Shown here one piece after another: positions 26,013 through 36,029 of a stretch of DNA of 64,000 nucleotides. The translations under genes and the position numbers were made by a program. How positions within the stretch are numbered: position 1 is the first letter of the stretch; every line of letters begins with the position of its first letter. Location: positions 1-64,000 of the forward strand of contig JAHBTM010000001.1 of assembly GCA_019638635.1 (NCBI GenBank), read 5' to 3'. The stretch is from Ferruginibacter sp. (GTDB lineage: Bacteria; Bacteroidota; Bacteroidia; Chitinophagales; Chitinophagaceae). The notes under the pieces were generated by a model that was given only the letters and a program-made list of their open reading frames with translations, was not told the origin of the DNA and ran no database searches.

Positions 26013-26966
26013 CTATACAAGCTCTTTCACCACATTGGCTACTACACCGGGGCGGCCCAAAGTGTAATAGTGCAATACGGGAACTCCGGCCTTTTTCAAT
26101 TCACGCGATTGATGCAACAACCATTCCGTGCCCACCTGCTCTACATCAGCATCTGTCTGGCATTTACTCATTTCCAGTTCCAGCGCCGTAGGAATATCGA
26201 TGTGAAATGTTTTAGGTAACAAGTTGAGCTGTTTACGTGTATACACCGGTTTCAATCCAGGAATAATGGGAACACCAATACCTATATCGCGGCAGCGCTT
26301 GACAAAATTGAAATACTTCTCATTATCAAAGAACATCTGTGTTACAATGTAATCCGCACCGGCATCTACTTTGGCTTTCAGATAATTTAAATCACTATCC
26401 ATATTAGGTGCCTCAAAATGTTTTTCCGGATAGCCGGCCACACCAATACAAAATTTGGTTTTACTGGTATTTTTTAAATCCTCTTCCAGATAAATACCGT
26501 TGTTCATATTCACCACCTGTTTCAGCAAATCAATCGCATACCGGTGTCCTTCTGGTTCCGCTTCAAAGCTGCTTTCATTTTTAGCCGCATCACCACGCAA
26601 CACCAGCACATTATCGATGCCCAGGTAGTTCAGGTTGATGAGGGCATCTTCCGTTTCATTGATATCGAAACCGCCGCAAATTAAGTGGGGGACGGTATCT
26701 ACATTATACCGGTTCATAATCGCCGCACAAATAGATTCCGTACCGGGACGCTTACGAACCACCACTTTCTCAAATGTGTTGAGAACGGTTTTTTTGAAAA
26801 CGTGTTCGCTCCGGTGATACGTAACATTGATGAAGGAAGGCTTAAACTCCATCAGTGGATCTAAATGATCATACAAGGAATGAATGCCCTTCCCTTTCAT
26901 GGGAGGTAAAATTTCAAATGATATCAATGTACCCTTTGCTTGCTGAATATGTTCTGTAACCTTCAT
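26013..26966 (-). CDS. metF: Methylenetetrahydrofolate reductase
   Basis: A 317-residue MetF, a flavoprotein reducing 5,10-methylene-THF to 5-methyl-THF for methionine synthesis. The start at 26966 (MKVTEHIQQAKGTLISFEILPP) is preferred over the ATG 90 nt upstream, since FEILPPMKG is at the normal N-terminal position. Family features are PSFINVTYHRSE, HLICGGFDINETEDALINLNYLGIDNVLVLRGD and GADYIVTQMFFDNEKYFNFVKRCRDIGIGVPIIPGLKP. A single gene on the minus strand, with length normal for the family. Confidence 0.95.
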   Translation of the reverse strand: MKVTEHIQQAKGTLISFEILPPMKGKGIHSLYDHLDPLMEFKPSFINVTYHRSEHVFKKTVLNTFEKVVVRKRPGTESICAAIMNRYNVDTVPHLICGGFDINETEDALINLNYLGIDNVLVLRGDAAKNESSFEAEPEGHRYAIDLLKQVVNMNNGIYLEEDLKNTSKTKFCIGVAGYPEKHFEAPNMDSDLNYLKAKVDAGADYIVTQMFFDNEKYFNFVKRCRDIGIGVPIIPGLKPVYTRKQLNLLPKTFHIDIPTALELEMSKCQTDADVEQVGTEWLLHQSRELKKAGVPVLHYYTLGRPGVVANVVKELV

Positions 26967-27134
26967 ATAATATAAAATGGATGTAAAAGTATATGCAAAT
27001 GCCTTAATTTGAAAATATCCCGTGATTTCCAGGGATGATGCACATACAGAAAACAATCCCCACCATAACGTAAATATTATGTGAATCGTATGCTGGTTCC
27101 TTCATTCCGATGCCCCGGAGACAGTGGCAATCCT

Positions 27135-27142
27135 TATTTTTG
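27135..27142 (+). promoter_or_regulatory. -7 promoter element of lptB
   Basis: TATTTTTG fits the Bacteroidota -7 consensus TAnnTTTG. It lies downstream of the GTG at 27124, which argues for the later TTG start of lptB. Confidence 0.55.
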
Positions 27143-27156
27143 TAAAAATTCAAATC

Positions 27157-27921
27157 TTGAGCCTACAAATTCAAACCAAAAACCTGGTTAAAACCTACGG
27201 TTCCCGTACTGTGGTGAGGGATGTATCATTCCACGTACGCCAGGGAGAAATTGTGGGCTTGTTGGGTCCGAACGGTGCCGGTAAAACCACCTCCTTTTAT
27301 CAGGTAGTGGGTTTGGTTAAACCGGATTCGGGAAGTGTGTTTTTGGGAGAAGAAGACATCACCTCTTTGCCCATGTACCGCCGGGCGCAAATGGGCATTG
27401 GTTATTTACCGCAGGAAGCCAGTGTGTTCAGAAAATTATCGGTTGAAGATAATATCAGTGCTGTACTCGAAATGACACGCCTAAGCAAAGCGCAGCAAAA
27501 AGAAAAACTGGAAAGCTTACTCGACGAGTTTCGCCTTCAACATGTACGTAAAAACAACGGCGATACCCTAAGTGGTGGTGAACGCCGACGAACAGAAATT
27601 GCGCGGGCCCTTGCCGTGAATCCTAAATTCATATTACTGGATGAACCTTTTGCCGGTGTGGATCCGATTGCAGTGGAAGATATTCAGGAGATTATTGCAA
27701 AACTCAAATATAAAGACATCGGGATTCTGATTACCGATCACAACGTAAATGAAACGCTTTCGATTTGTGACCGAGCCTACCTGCTGATTGACGGTGCCAT
27801 CTTCAAGCATGGCACTGCGGAAGAACTGGCCGGCGACGAACAGGTGCGCCGTTTGTATCTCGGGAGAAACTTTGTACTCAAACGCAAAGATTACCTCCAT
27901 CAAAAAGCAGCTGAAAGTTAA
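27157..27921 (+). CDS. lptB: LPS export ABC transporter ATPase LptB
   Basis: An ABC ATPase of about 254 residues. I place the start at TTG 27157 because a -7 promoter element at 27135-27142 lies after the GTG at 27124; that longer form is the alternative. Walker A is GPNGAGKTT, the signature LSGGERRR and Walker [13 protein letters not shown], with the switch His in [10 protein letters not shown]. The LptB-specific words [20 protein letters not shown] and DRAYLLIDG are present. LptB drives lipopolysaccharide transport with LptFG, which are not in this window. GH3 follows 38 nt downstream. Confidence 0.93.
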   Translation: MSLQIQTKNLVKTYGSRTVVRDVSFHVRQGEIVGLLGPNGAGKTTSFYQVVGLVKPDSGSVFLGEEDITSLPMYRRAQMGIGYLPQEASVFRKLSVEDNISAVLEMTRLSKAQQKEKLESLLDEFRLQHVRKNNGDTLSGGERRRTEIARALAVNPKFILLDEPFAGVDPIAVEDIQEIIAKLKYKDIGILITDHNVNETLSICDRAYLLIDGAIFKHGTAEELAGDEQVRRLYLGRNFVLKRKDYLHQKAAES

Positions 27922-27959
27922 GCCGTGTATTTGCTCAGGTTTTTTTATATTGCTGTATC

Positions 27960-29471
27960 ATGCATCTGCTCTCGCCTATCATATCTAAAATTGCCCGCCT
28001 TCGCTCGTGGCAAATAGATAACTGGAAGAATTATCCGGTACTGGCACAGAGGGCCGTGTTGCAGGATCTGGTAACAGCCGGCCAATATACCGTATTCGGA
28101 AAAAAGCACAACCTCTCCAAACTCTTCACGGTAAAGCATTTTAAAGAACATATTCCTATTCAGGAATATGCCGATCTGCTTCCCTATATTGAACGGATGT
28201 TGCATGGAGAACCCAACGTACTCTGGAACAGTCCGGTTCACTGGTTTGCCAAAAGCAGCGGCACCACCAGCGAAAAAAGCAAGTTTATTCCGGTGAGTGA
28301 AGAGAGCCTTCAATACAATCACTACAAGGCCAGTAAAGACATCCTCACTAATTATTATAAAAATTTTCCCTCCAGCAATTTGTTGGCCGGCAAAGGATTG
28401 GTAGTGGGTGGTTCGCATCAGGTAAGTAAGTTGGAAGAGGATATTCAATACGGCGACCTCAGCGCGGTGCTGATGCAAAACTCTCCCTTCTGGGGGCAAT
28501 GGATACGCACACCGGAGCTTAGTATTGCCTTAATGGACGATTGGGAAAATAAAATTGAACGGTTGGCACAAACCACTTCACAGGAAAATGTAACCTCACT
28601 GGCCGGCGTGCCCACCTGGACCCTCCTCTTACTGAAACGCATACTCGAAATTAAACAGAAGGAAACCATACATGAAGTGTGGCCCAACCTGGAATTGTAT
28701 TTTACCGGGGGCGTTTCCTTTGTACCATATAAAGAACAATTTGATAAAATTATCGGTGCTCCCATTAATTACATAGAAATTTACAATGCGTCTGAAGGCT
28801 TCTTTGCCGGACAAACCCATCCGGATGAAGAAGGGATGACCCTGTTTACAGAGCATGGAATTTTTTATGAATTCATGCCTGTGGAAGAATATAACGGATC
28901 TAAACGCACCATTGGCTTGCGCGAAGTGGAACTGGGTAAACAGTATGCTATTGTAATTACTACCTGCGGCGGCTTATGGCGATACCTTGTGGGAGATACC
29001 ATTCGCTTTACTTCCTTAAATCCTTACAGAATTAAAGTGTCTGGACGATTGAAGCATTACATCAATGCCTTCGGCGAAGAAGTAATCATTGATAACGCCG
29101 ACTATGCCATTGCACGGGCATGTGAAGCCACACACGCCAAGGTTTCTGATTACACCGCCGCCCCGGTGTACTTCTCCGAAAACAGCAACGGTGCACACGA
29201 ATGGCTGATAGAGTTTGACCAACCACCAGAAAGTTTACACACATTTACGGTGGCCCTGGATGAAGCCCTCAAAAATGTAAACAGCGATTACGAAGCTAAA
29301 AGGTTTAAAGACATCGCACTCCGGCTTCCTGTCGTACACGCGTTACCGAAAGGTGTGTTTTCTGCGTGGCTGGCCTCTAAAAATAAAATGGGCGGCCAAC
29401 ATAAAATTCCACGCCTGAGTAACGACCGGGAGTTTCTGGAATCCATCAAAACATTATCCGGCATTGCCTGA
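27960..29471 (+). CDS. GH3 auxin-responsive-promoter-like acyl adenylase
   Basis: A 503-residue bacterial member of the GH3 family, related to plant acyl-amido synthetases of the ANL superfamily. Recognisable parts are WFAKSSGTTSEKSKFIPVS (phosphate-binding loop), LYFTGGVSFVPYKEQF, NYIEIYNASEGFFAGQ and YAIVITTCGGLWRYLVGDTIRF, with the hinge near VSGRLKHYINAFGEEVI. Bacteroidota encode it commonly, but the substrate is unknown. It follows lptB closely and may share its promoter. Confidence 0.9.
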   Translation: MHLLSPIISKIARLRSWQIDNWKNYPVLAQRAVLQDLVTAGQYTVFGKKHNLSKLFTVKHFKEHIPIQEYADLLPYIERMLHGEPNVLWNSPVHWFAKSSGTTSEKSKFIPVSEESLQYNHYKASKDILTNYYKNFPSSNLLAGKGLVVGGSHQVSKLEEDIQYGDLSAVLMQNSPFWGQWIRTPELSIALMDDWENKIERLAQTTSQENVTSLAGVPTWTLLLLKRILEIKQKETIHEVWPNLELYFTGGVSFVPYKEQFDKIIGAPINYIEIYNASEGFFAGQTHPDEEGMTLFTEHGIFYEFMPVEEYNGSKRTIGLREVELGKQYAIVITTCGGLWRYLVGDTIRFTSLNPYRIKVSGRLKHYINAFGEEVIIDNADYAIARACEATHAKVSDYTAAPVYFSENSNGAHEWLIEFDQPPESLHTFTVALDEALKNVNSDYEAKRFKDIALRLPVVHALPKGVFSAWLASKNKMGGQHKIPRLSNDREFLESIKTLSGIA

Positions 29472-29619
29472 TGGATGTTGCATGGTTTTTGCTCATGTTC
29501 CTTTACCTGCCCCTCTGAATGCCCTATCGTTATTTCACCGGATGATGATTAAGATCTTTGGATGATATCACATCAACCTGAAACCAACGCCACACCATTC
29601 ATGATTAAAAACAAAAAAG

Positions 29620-29970
29620 ATGAATACCTATAACTTAAAAGAAAGCTATGGCACCTTATCTCAAACCATCCATGCGTTGGTTGGATTGGGTTACACGCAC
29701 GACTTTAATCTTCAAAACGATTGTATTATTTGTCATAAAATAAACAAGGTGCTGCCTCCCGACGAGTTTCAATTGGATAAAGTGTATCGCTTCGAAGGAG
29801 ATGCTGACCCCGACTATCAATCGATTCTGTATGCCATCTCTTCTCCCACACACGGCATAAAGGGATTGTTGGTAAATGGATATGGGATTTCATCGGATGA
29901 TTTATCTGCAAAAATGATTGAAAAATTAAACCCTCATATTTCGCAGCATAAGCCCAATCAATCATCATAA
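29620..29970 (+). CDS. Conserved hypothetical protein (often mislabelled phosphoribosylpyrophosphate synthetase)
   Basis: A 116-residue soluble protein: LKESYGTLSQTIHALVGLGYTHDFNLQNDCIICHKINKVLPPDEFQLDKVYRFEGDADPDYQSILYAISSPTHGIKGLLVNGYG. Homologues in Bacteroidota databases carry the name phosphoribosylpyrophosphate synthetase, yet the protein has neither the size nor the PRPP loop of that enzyme, so I leave the function open. Gene starts at ATG 29620 after a 150-bp gap. Confidence 0.7.
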   Translation: MNTYNLKESYGTLSQTIHALVGLGYTHDFNLQNDCIICHKINKVLPPDEFQLDKVYRFEGDADPDYQSILYAISSPTHGIKGLLVNGYGISSDDLSAKMIEKLNPHISQHKPNQSS

Positions 29971-30152
29971 TTCACATCCATTTGATTTAAAAAAATAAAG
30001 AACATTCCTTCATGTACTCTACACAAAAAAACACCCGGTCTTTATCCACTTCTTCATGATTTAATTGAAGCTCAATAAAATTTGCATATAACCTCTCCTG
30101 AACAGCCTTTTATTCAGTCTATTTTTTTATTTTGCCCTCAAACCCTCAGATT

Positions 30153-30908
30153 ATGAAGATATTATCAGGTAAAACTGCTATTGTAACGGGTGCTGCCCGA
30201 GGCATAGGAGAAGCTATTGTGTTGAAATTTGCAGAAGCCGGTGCCAATGTAGCCTTCACGTATGTGAGCGAAAACAGCGCCCCTAAAGCTGAAGCCATCG
30301 TTGAAAAAGCCAAAGCACTCGGGGTGGATGCGGTTGCATTTCAAACCAATGCCGGTGATTACGCCGCTTGTGAAACATTGGTGAATACCGTGCTGGACCG
30401 CTGGGGCATGGTTGATATCTGTGTAAACAACGCCGGTATCTCCAAAGACAACCTGTTGTTGCGCATGACGCCCGAGCAGTGGGATGAGGTGATGGATGTG
30501 AATCTGAAAAGCGTGTTCAACATGACAAAACACGTCATCAAACCTATGATGAAAGCCCGTAAAGGATCTATTATCAATATGAGTAGCGTGATTGGTGAAA
30601 TGGGCAATGCCGGACAAAGCAGTTATGCTGCCAGCAAGGCCGGTATCATCGGATTTACAAAAAGTGTGGCCAAAGAATTGGGCGCCCGCAACATCCGCTG
30701 CAATGCCATTGCTCCCGGATTTGTAGAAACCGACATGACCAGCTACCTAAAGGAAGGCGATGGTGCTGATAAATATAAGGCCGGCATCCCGCTGGGTCGA
30801 TTTGCTTCTGCGAATGATATTGCCGATGTTACCCTGTTCCTGGCATCGGATATGAGTGGGTATATAACCGGACAAACCATCAGTGTTTGTGGTGGACTGA
30901 ACATTTAA
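30153..30908 (+). CDS. fabG: 3-oxoacyl-ACP reductase
   Basis: A 251-residue short-chain dehydrogenase; ATG 30153 (MKILSGKTAIVTG) is preferred to the TTG at 30132. The NAD(P) loop is TGAARGIGEA, NNAG is present (CVNNAGIS), and the catalytic Ser, Tyr and Lys are in MSSVIGEMGNAGQSSYAASKAG. The FabG-like end VTLFLASDMSGYITGQTISVCGGLNI is complete. It reduces 3-oxoacyl-ACP in fatty-acid elongation. A single gene, not next to other fab genes. Confidence 0.93.
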   Translation: MKILSGKTAIVTGAARGIGEAIVLKFAEAGANVAFTYVSENSAPKAEAIVEKAKALGVDAVAFQTNAGDYAACETLVNTVLDRWGMVDICVNNAGISKDNLLLRMTPEQWDEVMDVNLKSVFNMTKHVIKPMMKARKGSIINMSSVIGEMGNAGQSSYAASKAGIIGFTKSVAKELGARNIRCNAIAPGFVETDMTSYLKEGDGADKYKAGIPLGRFASANDIADVTLFLASDMSGYITGQTISVCGGLNI

Positions 30909-30941
30909 CATAAAAAACTTAAAAATCCCGTTCCGGTTTTT

Positions 30942-30949
30942 TAAATTTG
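30942..30949 (+). promoter_or_regulatory. -7 promoter element
   Basis: TAAATTTG fits TAnnTTTG, 25 nt before the TTG start of the small secreted protein gene. Confidence 0.5.
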
Positions 30950-30973
30950 CAGTCCTGAAAAGTACATATACCC

Positions 30974-31315
30974 TTGATAGTTAATGCAAACAACAAAAGC
31001 CGGTTCCCTTCATGGAAGCAGTATGTTTCCGTTGGAGTGATGTGCTTTTGCTTGTTGTTTTTAACCGGTGCCAACTTTTTAATTTATCCTCCCGGTGCTG
31101 ATTATGCTGCGTACGATGTTACGGAAGCACCCATGCCTGTGGAAGAAAAAAATACAGAAACCAAAAGCCTCACCAGTATTCAGGAAGAATATCTTCATGA
31201 ACACCAGTCGCTGGATCGCATTTCATTCAATCAGAAATCGCTGCATAAGATACATGTAGCCGAACGTCTCCCGCTCGTCATTCTTGAAAAGAAGTACTCC
31301 CCTCCCAAGGTTTAG
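30974..31315 (+). CDS. Small membrane-anchored hypothetical protein
   Basis: A 113-residue protein using TTG as start (no in-frame ATG before the hydrophobic segment). One hydrophobic helix (VSVGVMCFCLLFLTGANFLIY) is followed by an acidic linker and a basic end (LPLVILEKKYSPPKV). No family recognised. It precedes the SulP/carbonic anhydrase pair by 126 bp, but no link to them can be shown. Confidence 0.6.
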   Translation: MIVNANNKSRFPSWKQYVSVGVMCFCLLFLTGANFLIYPPGADYAAYDVTEAPMPVEEKNTETKSLTSIQEEYLHEHQSLDRISFNQKSLHKIHVAERLPLVILEKKYSPPKV

Positions 31316-31441
31316 TAGTGCATGCTGATTTTTTTAAAGATACACCGCTGTAGAATACAGGGGGATGTATGAGTGATGTTACACTACTTAAATCGCTATT
31401 CGCATAGGCGATGGCCCGAGTAAACCTTTCAAGAATAAACA

Positions 31442-32998
31442 ATGAAAAATTATATAAAAAATCTACAATCCGATATTCCATCAGCCATTGTAGTATTTCT
31501 GGTAGCTATACCTTTATGCTTGGGTATTGCTGTAGCCAGTGGGGTGAATGAATTCAGCGGCCTTGTAGCCGGTGTGGTAGGAGGTGTGGTGGTTGGATTT
31601 TTAAGTGGAAGCCACCTGAGTGTGAGTGGGCCTGCAGCGGGTTTAACAGCCATTGTGGTGGCGGCAGTTACCAAATTGCCCGCCGTAGAGGCTTTCTTTC
31701 TGGCGGTGGTGCTGGCCGGTATTTTACAATTGTTAATGGGATTTTTTAAGATGGGGGTCATCGGACACTACATCCCCAACAGTGTAATTAAAGGATTACT
31801 CGCAGCCATCGGTATCATCCTCATCATCAAACAAATTCCTTACCTCATCGGAATAGAATCCGGTGAATACCCCGCACTGAGTGAGTTGTTTTCTGCCCTC
31901 GCAGCCAATGTAACTCCGCTGGCCATGTTCATCGGATTAATTGGTATTGCCATTCTGATTGTGTACGAAACCAAATGGGTAAAAAGTAAAAAGATCTTTC
32001 AAGTAGTGAACGGTCCGCTGGTTGCTGTTTTGGTTGGTGTGTTGATGTATTCATTTGCCGGAAGCGGTGGTGCTATGAATCCCGGACACCTCATTAACCT
32101 GCCGGTTACCAACAGCTTTGAAGAGTTTACCGGTTTGTTTCAGCATCCTGATTTTTCTTATCTGGCCAATGGGGATGTGTGGGTGATTGCCGTAACCCTG
32201 GCATTGGTAGCCTCATTGGAAACCTTGCTGGGTATAGAAGCGGTAGATAAAATTGATCCTTATAAACGCATAACTCCCAACAACCGCGAATTACTGGCCC
32301 AGGGTTCAGGAAATATCATCAGTGGTTTACTGGGTGGGTTGCCGCTGACCAGTGTGATTGTACGAAGCAGTGCCAACATGAACGCCGGTGCAAAAACCAA
32401 ATCCAGTACCATCATTCACGGATTAATGATTTTGGTTTGTGTGGCCTTTTTCCCGGCCATACTCAACCTCATTCCCAAAGCAGCACTTGCCGCAGTGTTG
32501 ATCTTTACCGGTTATAAACTGGCCAAGGTTTCTCTGTTCAAAGAATATTTCCGGAAGGGTTGGGATCAATTCATTCCCTTTGTGGTAACCACGGGCGCAA
32601 TTGTGATAACCGACCTGCTGATGGGCGTAATCATCGGTATTATCGTGGCCGTGTTCTATATCCTGCGCGATAATTTCCGCACATCAATCTTCATGGTGAA
32701 AGACCGGGATAATTACTTGTTGAGGCTGAGAAAAGATGTTTCTTTCTTCAGCAAACCCATCATCAAGAAAAAGTTTGAAAGTATCCCCGAAAACAGCAAC
32801 TTACTGATTGATATTACACGAGCAGAGTACATTGACCGTGATATTATGGAAACCATTCAGGAGTTCATTGAGCAGGCACCGAATAAAAACATAAAAGTGC
32901 AGGTAAGCGGTACCGTTATGCATGGCAGCGGTTCCAAAGGATTTGTAAATATTAACCAACTTAAACCCAAACGTGTGTACGATGATGTAGCACACTAA
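31442..32998 (+). CDS. SulP family anion (bicarbonate-type) transporter
   Basis: A 518-residue inner-membrane protein with the SulP fold: ten or more hydrophobic segments, SAIVVFLVAIPLCLGIAVASG at the start, FLSGSHLSVSGPAAGLTAIVVAAV and LIKQIPYLIG. The soluble end (IPENSNLLIDITRAEYIDRDIMETIQEFIEQAPNKNIKVQVSG) resembles a shortened STAS domain. Because a beta-carbonic anhydrase follows 24 nt downstream, bicarbonate is the most likely substrate (BicA-like), though sulfate cannot be excluded from sequence alone. Confidence 0.9.
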   Translation: MKNYIKNLQSDIPSAIVVFLVAIPLCLGIAVASGVNEFSGLVAGVVGGVVVGFLSGSHLSVSGPAAGLTAIVVAAVTKLPAVEAFFLAVVLAGILQLLMGFFKMGVIGHYIPNSVIKGLLAAIGIILIIKQIPYLIGIESGEYPALSELFSALAANVTPLAMFIGLIGIAILIVYETKWVKSKKIFQVVNGPLVAVLVGVLMYSFAGSGGAMNPGHLINLPVTNSFEEFTGLFQHPDFSYLANGDVWVIAVTLALVASLETLLGIEAVDKIDPYKRITPNNRELLAQGSGNIISGLLGGLPLTSVIVRSSANMNAGAKTKSSTIIHGLMILVCVAFFPAILNLIPKAALAAVLIFTGYKLAKVSLFKEYFRKGWDQFIPFVVTTGAIVITDLLMGVIIGIIVAVFYILRDNFRTSIFMVKDRDNYLLRLRKDVSFFSKPIIKKKFESIPENSNLLIDITRAEYIDRDIMETIQEFIEQAPNKNIKVQVSGTVMHGSGSKGFVNINQLKPKRVYDDVAH

Positions 32999-33022
32999 TC
33001 AGAATATAAAACAACAAACAGC

Positions 33023-33655
33023 ATGCACTCTTACGAAAAATTGCTTCTCGCCAACAAAGCGTGGGCCAGAGAACAAAAAGTCATTGACCCTGAATTTTTT
33101 GACCGCCTGTCATCACAACAGGCACCCGAGTTCTTATGGATTGGATGCAGCGACAGCCGCGTACCCGCCGATAAGATAACTGGCACCGACCCCGGTGAAA
33201 TTTTTGTACACCGTAACATTGCCAACCTGGTAGTGAGTGCCGATATCAACCTCCTGAGTGTGCTCCAATACGCCGTGGAAGTGTTGAAAGTAAAGCACAT
33301 CATCGTATGCGGACACTACGGTTGTGGTGGTGTGAAAGCCGCCATGTCGCCCACGTACTATGGCATCATAAACCAATGGATTAAAAACATCAAAGACATC
33401 TATCAGGCCAACCGCGCCGAAGTTGACAGCAAACCCACTGAAGAAGAAAGGGTAAACCGCCTCGTTGAACTGAATGTGATTGAGCAGGTAACCAATGTGG
33501 CCCGCACTTCCATTGTTCAAAAAGCCTGGGCAGAAAGAAATGGCCCGCAACTGCATGGCTGGGTGTATGGGCTTAACAACGGCCTGATTAACCCGATATG
33601 TGAAATGGACGCCGGTTCACTGAACGACGATCTCTATACGTTTAAAAACCTATAA
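33023..33655 (+). CDS. can: Beta-class carbonic anhydrase
   Basis: A 210-residue cytosolic enzyme interconverting CO2 and bicarbonate. The zinc ligands are visible: Cys and Asp in GCSDSRVPADKITG, then His and Cys in CGHYGCGGVKAAM. The dimer and active-site words HRNIANLV are present. Length and motifs match the type I beta class. It is in one transcript with the SulP transporter and ends before a strong hairpin terminator (33741-33767). Confidence 0.95.
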   Translation: MHSYEKLLLANKAWAREQKVIDPEFFDRLSSQQAPEFLWIGCSDSRVPADKITGTDPGEIFVHRNIANLVVSADINLLSVLQYAVEVLKVKHIIVCGHYGCGGVKAAMSPTYYGIINQWIKNIKDIYQANRAEVDSKPTEEERVNRLVELNVIEQVTNVARTSIVQKAWAERNGPQLHGWVYGLNNGLINPICEMDAGSLNDDLYTFKNL

Positions 33656-33740
33656 CCCGTATATCACCCGGTTGAGGTATTGTACGGTTGAAAAATTATT
33701 CTTCACTTTAGCCCGGTTTTAAACCGTACCCAAAATCATA

Positions 33741-33767
33741 AAACCCCGTATTATAGCGGGGTTTTTT
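33741..33767 (+). terminator. Terminator after the SulP-carbonic anhydrase unit
   Basis: AAACCCCG (33741-33748) pairs with CGGGGTTT (33757-33764), followed by TTT. Confidence 0.8.
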
Positions 33768-33828
33768 CATCGCTAAAAATATTATCATTTTTTTGCTAAA
33801 TTTATTAGTGTTTATCATTTTAATATCC

Positions 33829-33836
33829 TACTTTTG
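33829..33836 (+). promoter_or_regulatory. -7 promoter element of recA
   Basis: TACTTTTG fits TAnnTTTG and lies 48 nt before the recA ATG. No clear -33 TTTG at normal spacing; no LexA-type operator is recognised. Confidence 0.55.
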
Positions 33837-33884
33837 AATTCATAACTTTACAAGCAAACAGATACAACCATTAAAACAGAAACA

Positions 33885-34886
33885 ATGAGCAACGCAAACG
33901 CAGAAAAACTCAAGGCCCTTAAACTCACCATGGAAAAAATCGATAAAGATTTTGGAAAAGGTTCGGTGATGTTGATGAATGAAAAAGTACGGCCGGAGCA
34001 GGAGGTTATTTCCACCGGATCAATCGGGCTCGATCTTGCCCTCGGCATTGGCGGTCTTCCACGGGGTAGGGTAGTGGAAATTTACGGACCGGAATCTTCC
34101 GGTAAAACAACACTCGCTACGCACGTAATTGCAGAAGCGCAGAAAAAAGGCGGTGTTTGCGCAATCATTGATGCCGAACATGCCTTCGATAGTAAATATG
34201 CACAAAAGTTGGGCGTAGATATTGATAACCTACTCATTTCTCAACCCGATTACGGAGAACAGGCCCTTGAAATTGCCGATCGCCTGATTCTTTCCGGTGC
34301 ATTGGATGTAGTGGTGATTGACTCCGTGGCCGCATTGGTTCCCAAAGGTGAACTGGAAGGCGAAATGGGTGACAGCAAAATGGGATTACAGGCAAGGCTG
34401 ATGAGTCAGGCCCTGCGTAAATTAACCGCTACCATTGCCAAAACAAATTGCTGTTGCATTTTTATCAATCAGCTGCGTGAAAAAATTGGAGTGATGTTCG
34501 GCAACCCCGAAACCACTACCGGTGGTAATGCATTGAAATTCTATTCTTCTGTACGACTGGATATTCGCAGAATGGCACAAATAAAAGATGGTGATGAAGT
34601 AGTGGGTAACCACGTAAAAGTAAAAGTGGTGAAGAATAAAGTAGCCCCTCCATTCCGTCAGGCTGAGTTTGATATCATTTACGGAGAAGGTATTTCTAAG
34701 GCCGGAGAAATTATTGATATGGGTGTTGAACTCGGTATTGTTCAAAAGAGCGGAAGCTGGTTCAGCTATAACAACGACAAACTGGGCCAGGGCCGTGAGG
34801 CGGTAAAACAACTGATGATTGACAATCCTGAATTAGCTACGGAAATTGAAACTAAAATCCGTGAGAAAATTAAGGAAGTAGCATAA
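33885..34886 (+). CDS. recA: Recombinase RecA
   Basis: A 333-residue RecA, the strand-exchange protein of homologous recombination. Walker A is GPESSGKTT, then [14 protein letters not shown] words ([13 protein letters not shown]), Walker [13 protein letters not shown], the L2/DNA-binding region [36 protein letters not shown] and a shortened, lysine- and glutamate-rich C-terminus ([14 protein letters not shown]). Single gene with its own promoter and terminator. Slightly shorter at the acidic tail than E. coli RecA, as usual in the phylum. Confidence 0.97.
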   Translation: MSNANAEKLKALKLTMEKIDKDFGKGSVMLMNEKVRPEQEVISTGSIGLDLALGIGGLPRGRVVEIYGPESSGKTTLATHVIAEAQKKGGVCAIIDAEHAFDSKYAQKLGVDIDNLLISQPDYGEQALEIADRLILSGALDVVVIDSVAALVPKGELEGEMGDSKMGLQARLMSQALRKLTATIAKTNCCCIFINQLREKIGVMFGNPETTTGGNALKFYSSVRLDIRRMAQIKDGDEVVGNHVKVKVVKNKVAPPFRQAEFDIIYGEGISKAGEIIDMGVELGIVQKSGSWFSYNNDKLGQGREAVKQLMIDNPELATEIETKIREKIKEVA

Positions 34887-34910
34887 CGATTGTATGGGTT
34901 AGTAAGTATC

Positions 34911-34937
34911 GGCCGCACCTTTATGGGCGGCCTTTTT
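34911..34937 (+). terminator. recA terminator
   Basis: GGCCGC (34911-34916) pairs with GCGGCC (34927-34932), followed by TTTTT. Confidence 0.8.
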
Positions 34938-35015
34938 CATATACCACCTTCATCCAACGAATTGTACTATGAATAAAAATGATTTCTTCCTCCGATATTT
35001 GTAAAAATTTTCTCG

Positions 35016-35927
35016 TTGCGCAACCCCTATTCCGCACACCTCGCATTACTGGGCACCAATTTGTTTTTTGCATTCAACTTCTCTGCCGTTAAACATTTAC
35101 TGAATGCCGGTTTAATGCAACCATTCGGATTGAACCTGGTGCGAGCCGGTATTACAACCGCTTTGCTATGGGTACTCTTTTTCTTTAAACCCGTTAAAAG
35201 CAAGATTGATAACAAAGACATTTGGCGATTTATTGCCTGCGGACTAACCGGTATTGCGATCAATCAATTGTTGTTTCTGAAAGGGTTGTCGCTCACGTAT
35301 TCAAACCATGCAGCTTTACTCATGCTGGCCACGCCCATACTTATTGTGTTGATGGCGGCCTGGGTGTTAAAGGAATCTTTGTCGTTTCAAAAAGTAACCG
35401 GACTCGTATTTGGATTAACCGGCGCCACATTGTTGATTGTTTCCGGTAACCGCACCGGTTCGGGCTCCCAGGTATTGTTGGGAGATTTGCTGGTGCTGTT
35501 GAATGCACTTTCTTACGCCCTGTATTTTATTCTGGTGAAACCCCTCATGCAGAAGTACAACAACGTTATGATTATTCGAATGGTTTTTACCATTGGCACA
35601 TTGGTGATCCTTCCATTCGGGTGGAATGAATTTCAGCAAATACCCTGGACCCAGTATTCTGTTCAGGATGGTATCTATCTTTTCATCATTGTATTTTGCG
35701 GCACGTTTCTGGCGTACCTCTTCAATATCTACGGCATCCGAACCCTGGGAGCGTCTGTTGCCGGAAGCTACATATACATACAACCTTTTCTGGCCTCGCT
35801 CATCGCAATGCTGATGTTGAATGAAAGACTATCCGTCTTCGAAATGTTTGCCGGATGTATGATTGTTGCGGGAGTGATTGTCATCAATAGTAAAAAGAAG
35901 TTGTTCCCATTTAAAAACTTGCCCTAA
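35016..35927 (+). CDS. EamA/DMT family transporter
   Basis: A 303-residue inner-membrane protein with ten hydrophobic helices in two EamA repeats (SAHLALLGTNLFFAFNFSAVKHLL...; VLLGDLLVLLNALSYALYFILVKPLM...). The start codon is TTG, 16 nt after a -7-like element (GATATTTG at 34992-34999). Proteins of this kind export metabolites or amino acids; the substrate is not predictable. Single gene following recA. Confidence 0.88.
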   Translation: MRNPYSAHLALLGTNLFFAFNFSAVKHLLNAGLMQPFGLNLVRAGITTALLWVLFFFKPVKSKIDNKDIWRFIACGLTGIAINQLLFLKGLSLTYSNHAALLMLATPILIVLMAAWVLKESLSFQKVTGLVFGLTGATLLIVSGNRTGSGSQVLLGDLLVLLNALSYALYFILVKPLMQKYNNVMIIRMVFTIGTLVILPFGWNEFQQIPWTQYSVQDGIYLFIIVFCGTFLAYLFNIYGIRTLGASVAGSYIYIQPFLASLIAMLMLNERLSVFEMFAGCMIVAGVIVINSKKKLFPFKNLP

Positions 35928-36029
35928 CTAACGAATGCCTTTCGTACAGATTGTATCCAACTCTTTTGTGTGGATGTCGGTTAGTTTTTTCCTTCTCTTT
36001 AAAATTGAGATTGAGCATAGTACCGTTGT

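Noticed and set aside
29620..29970. Phosphoribosylpyrophosphate synthetase
   Set aside because: The protein has 116 residues and no PRPP-binding loop; the database name appears to be a misannotation.
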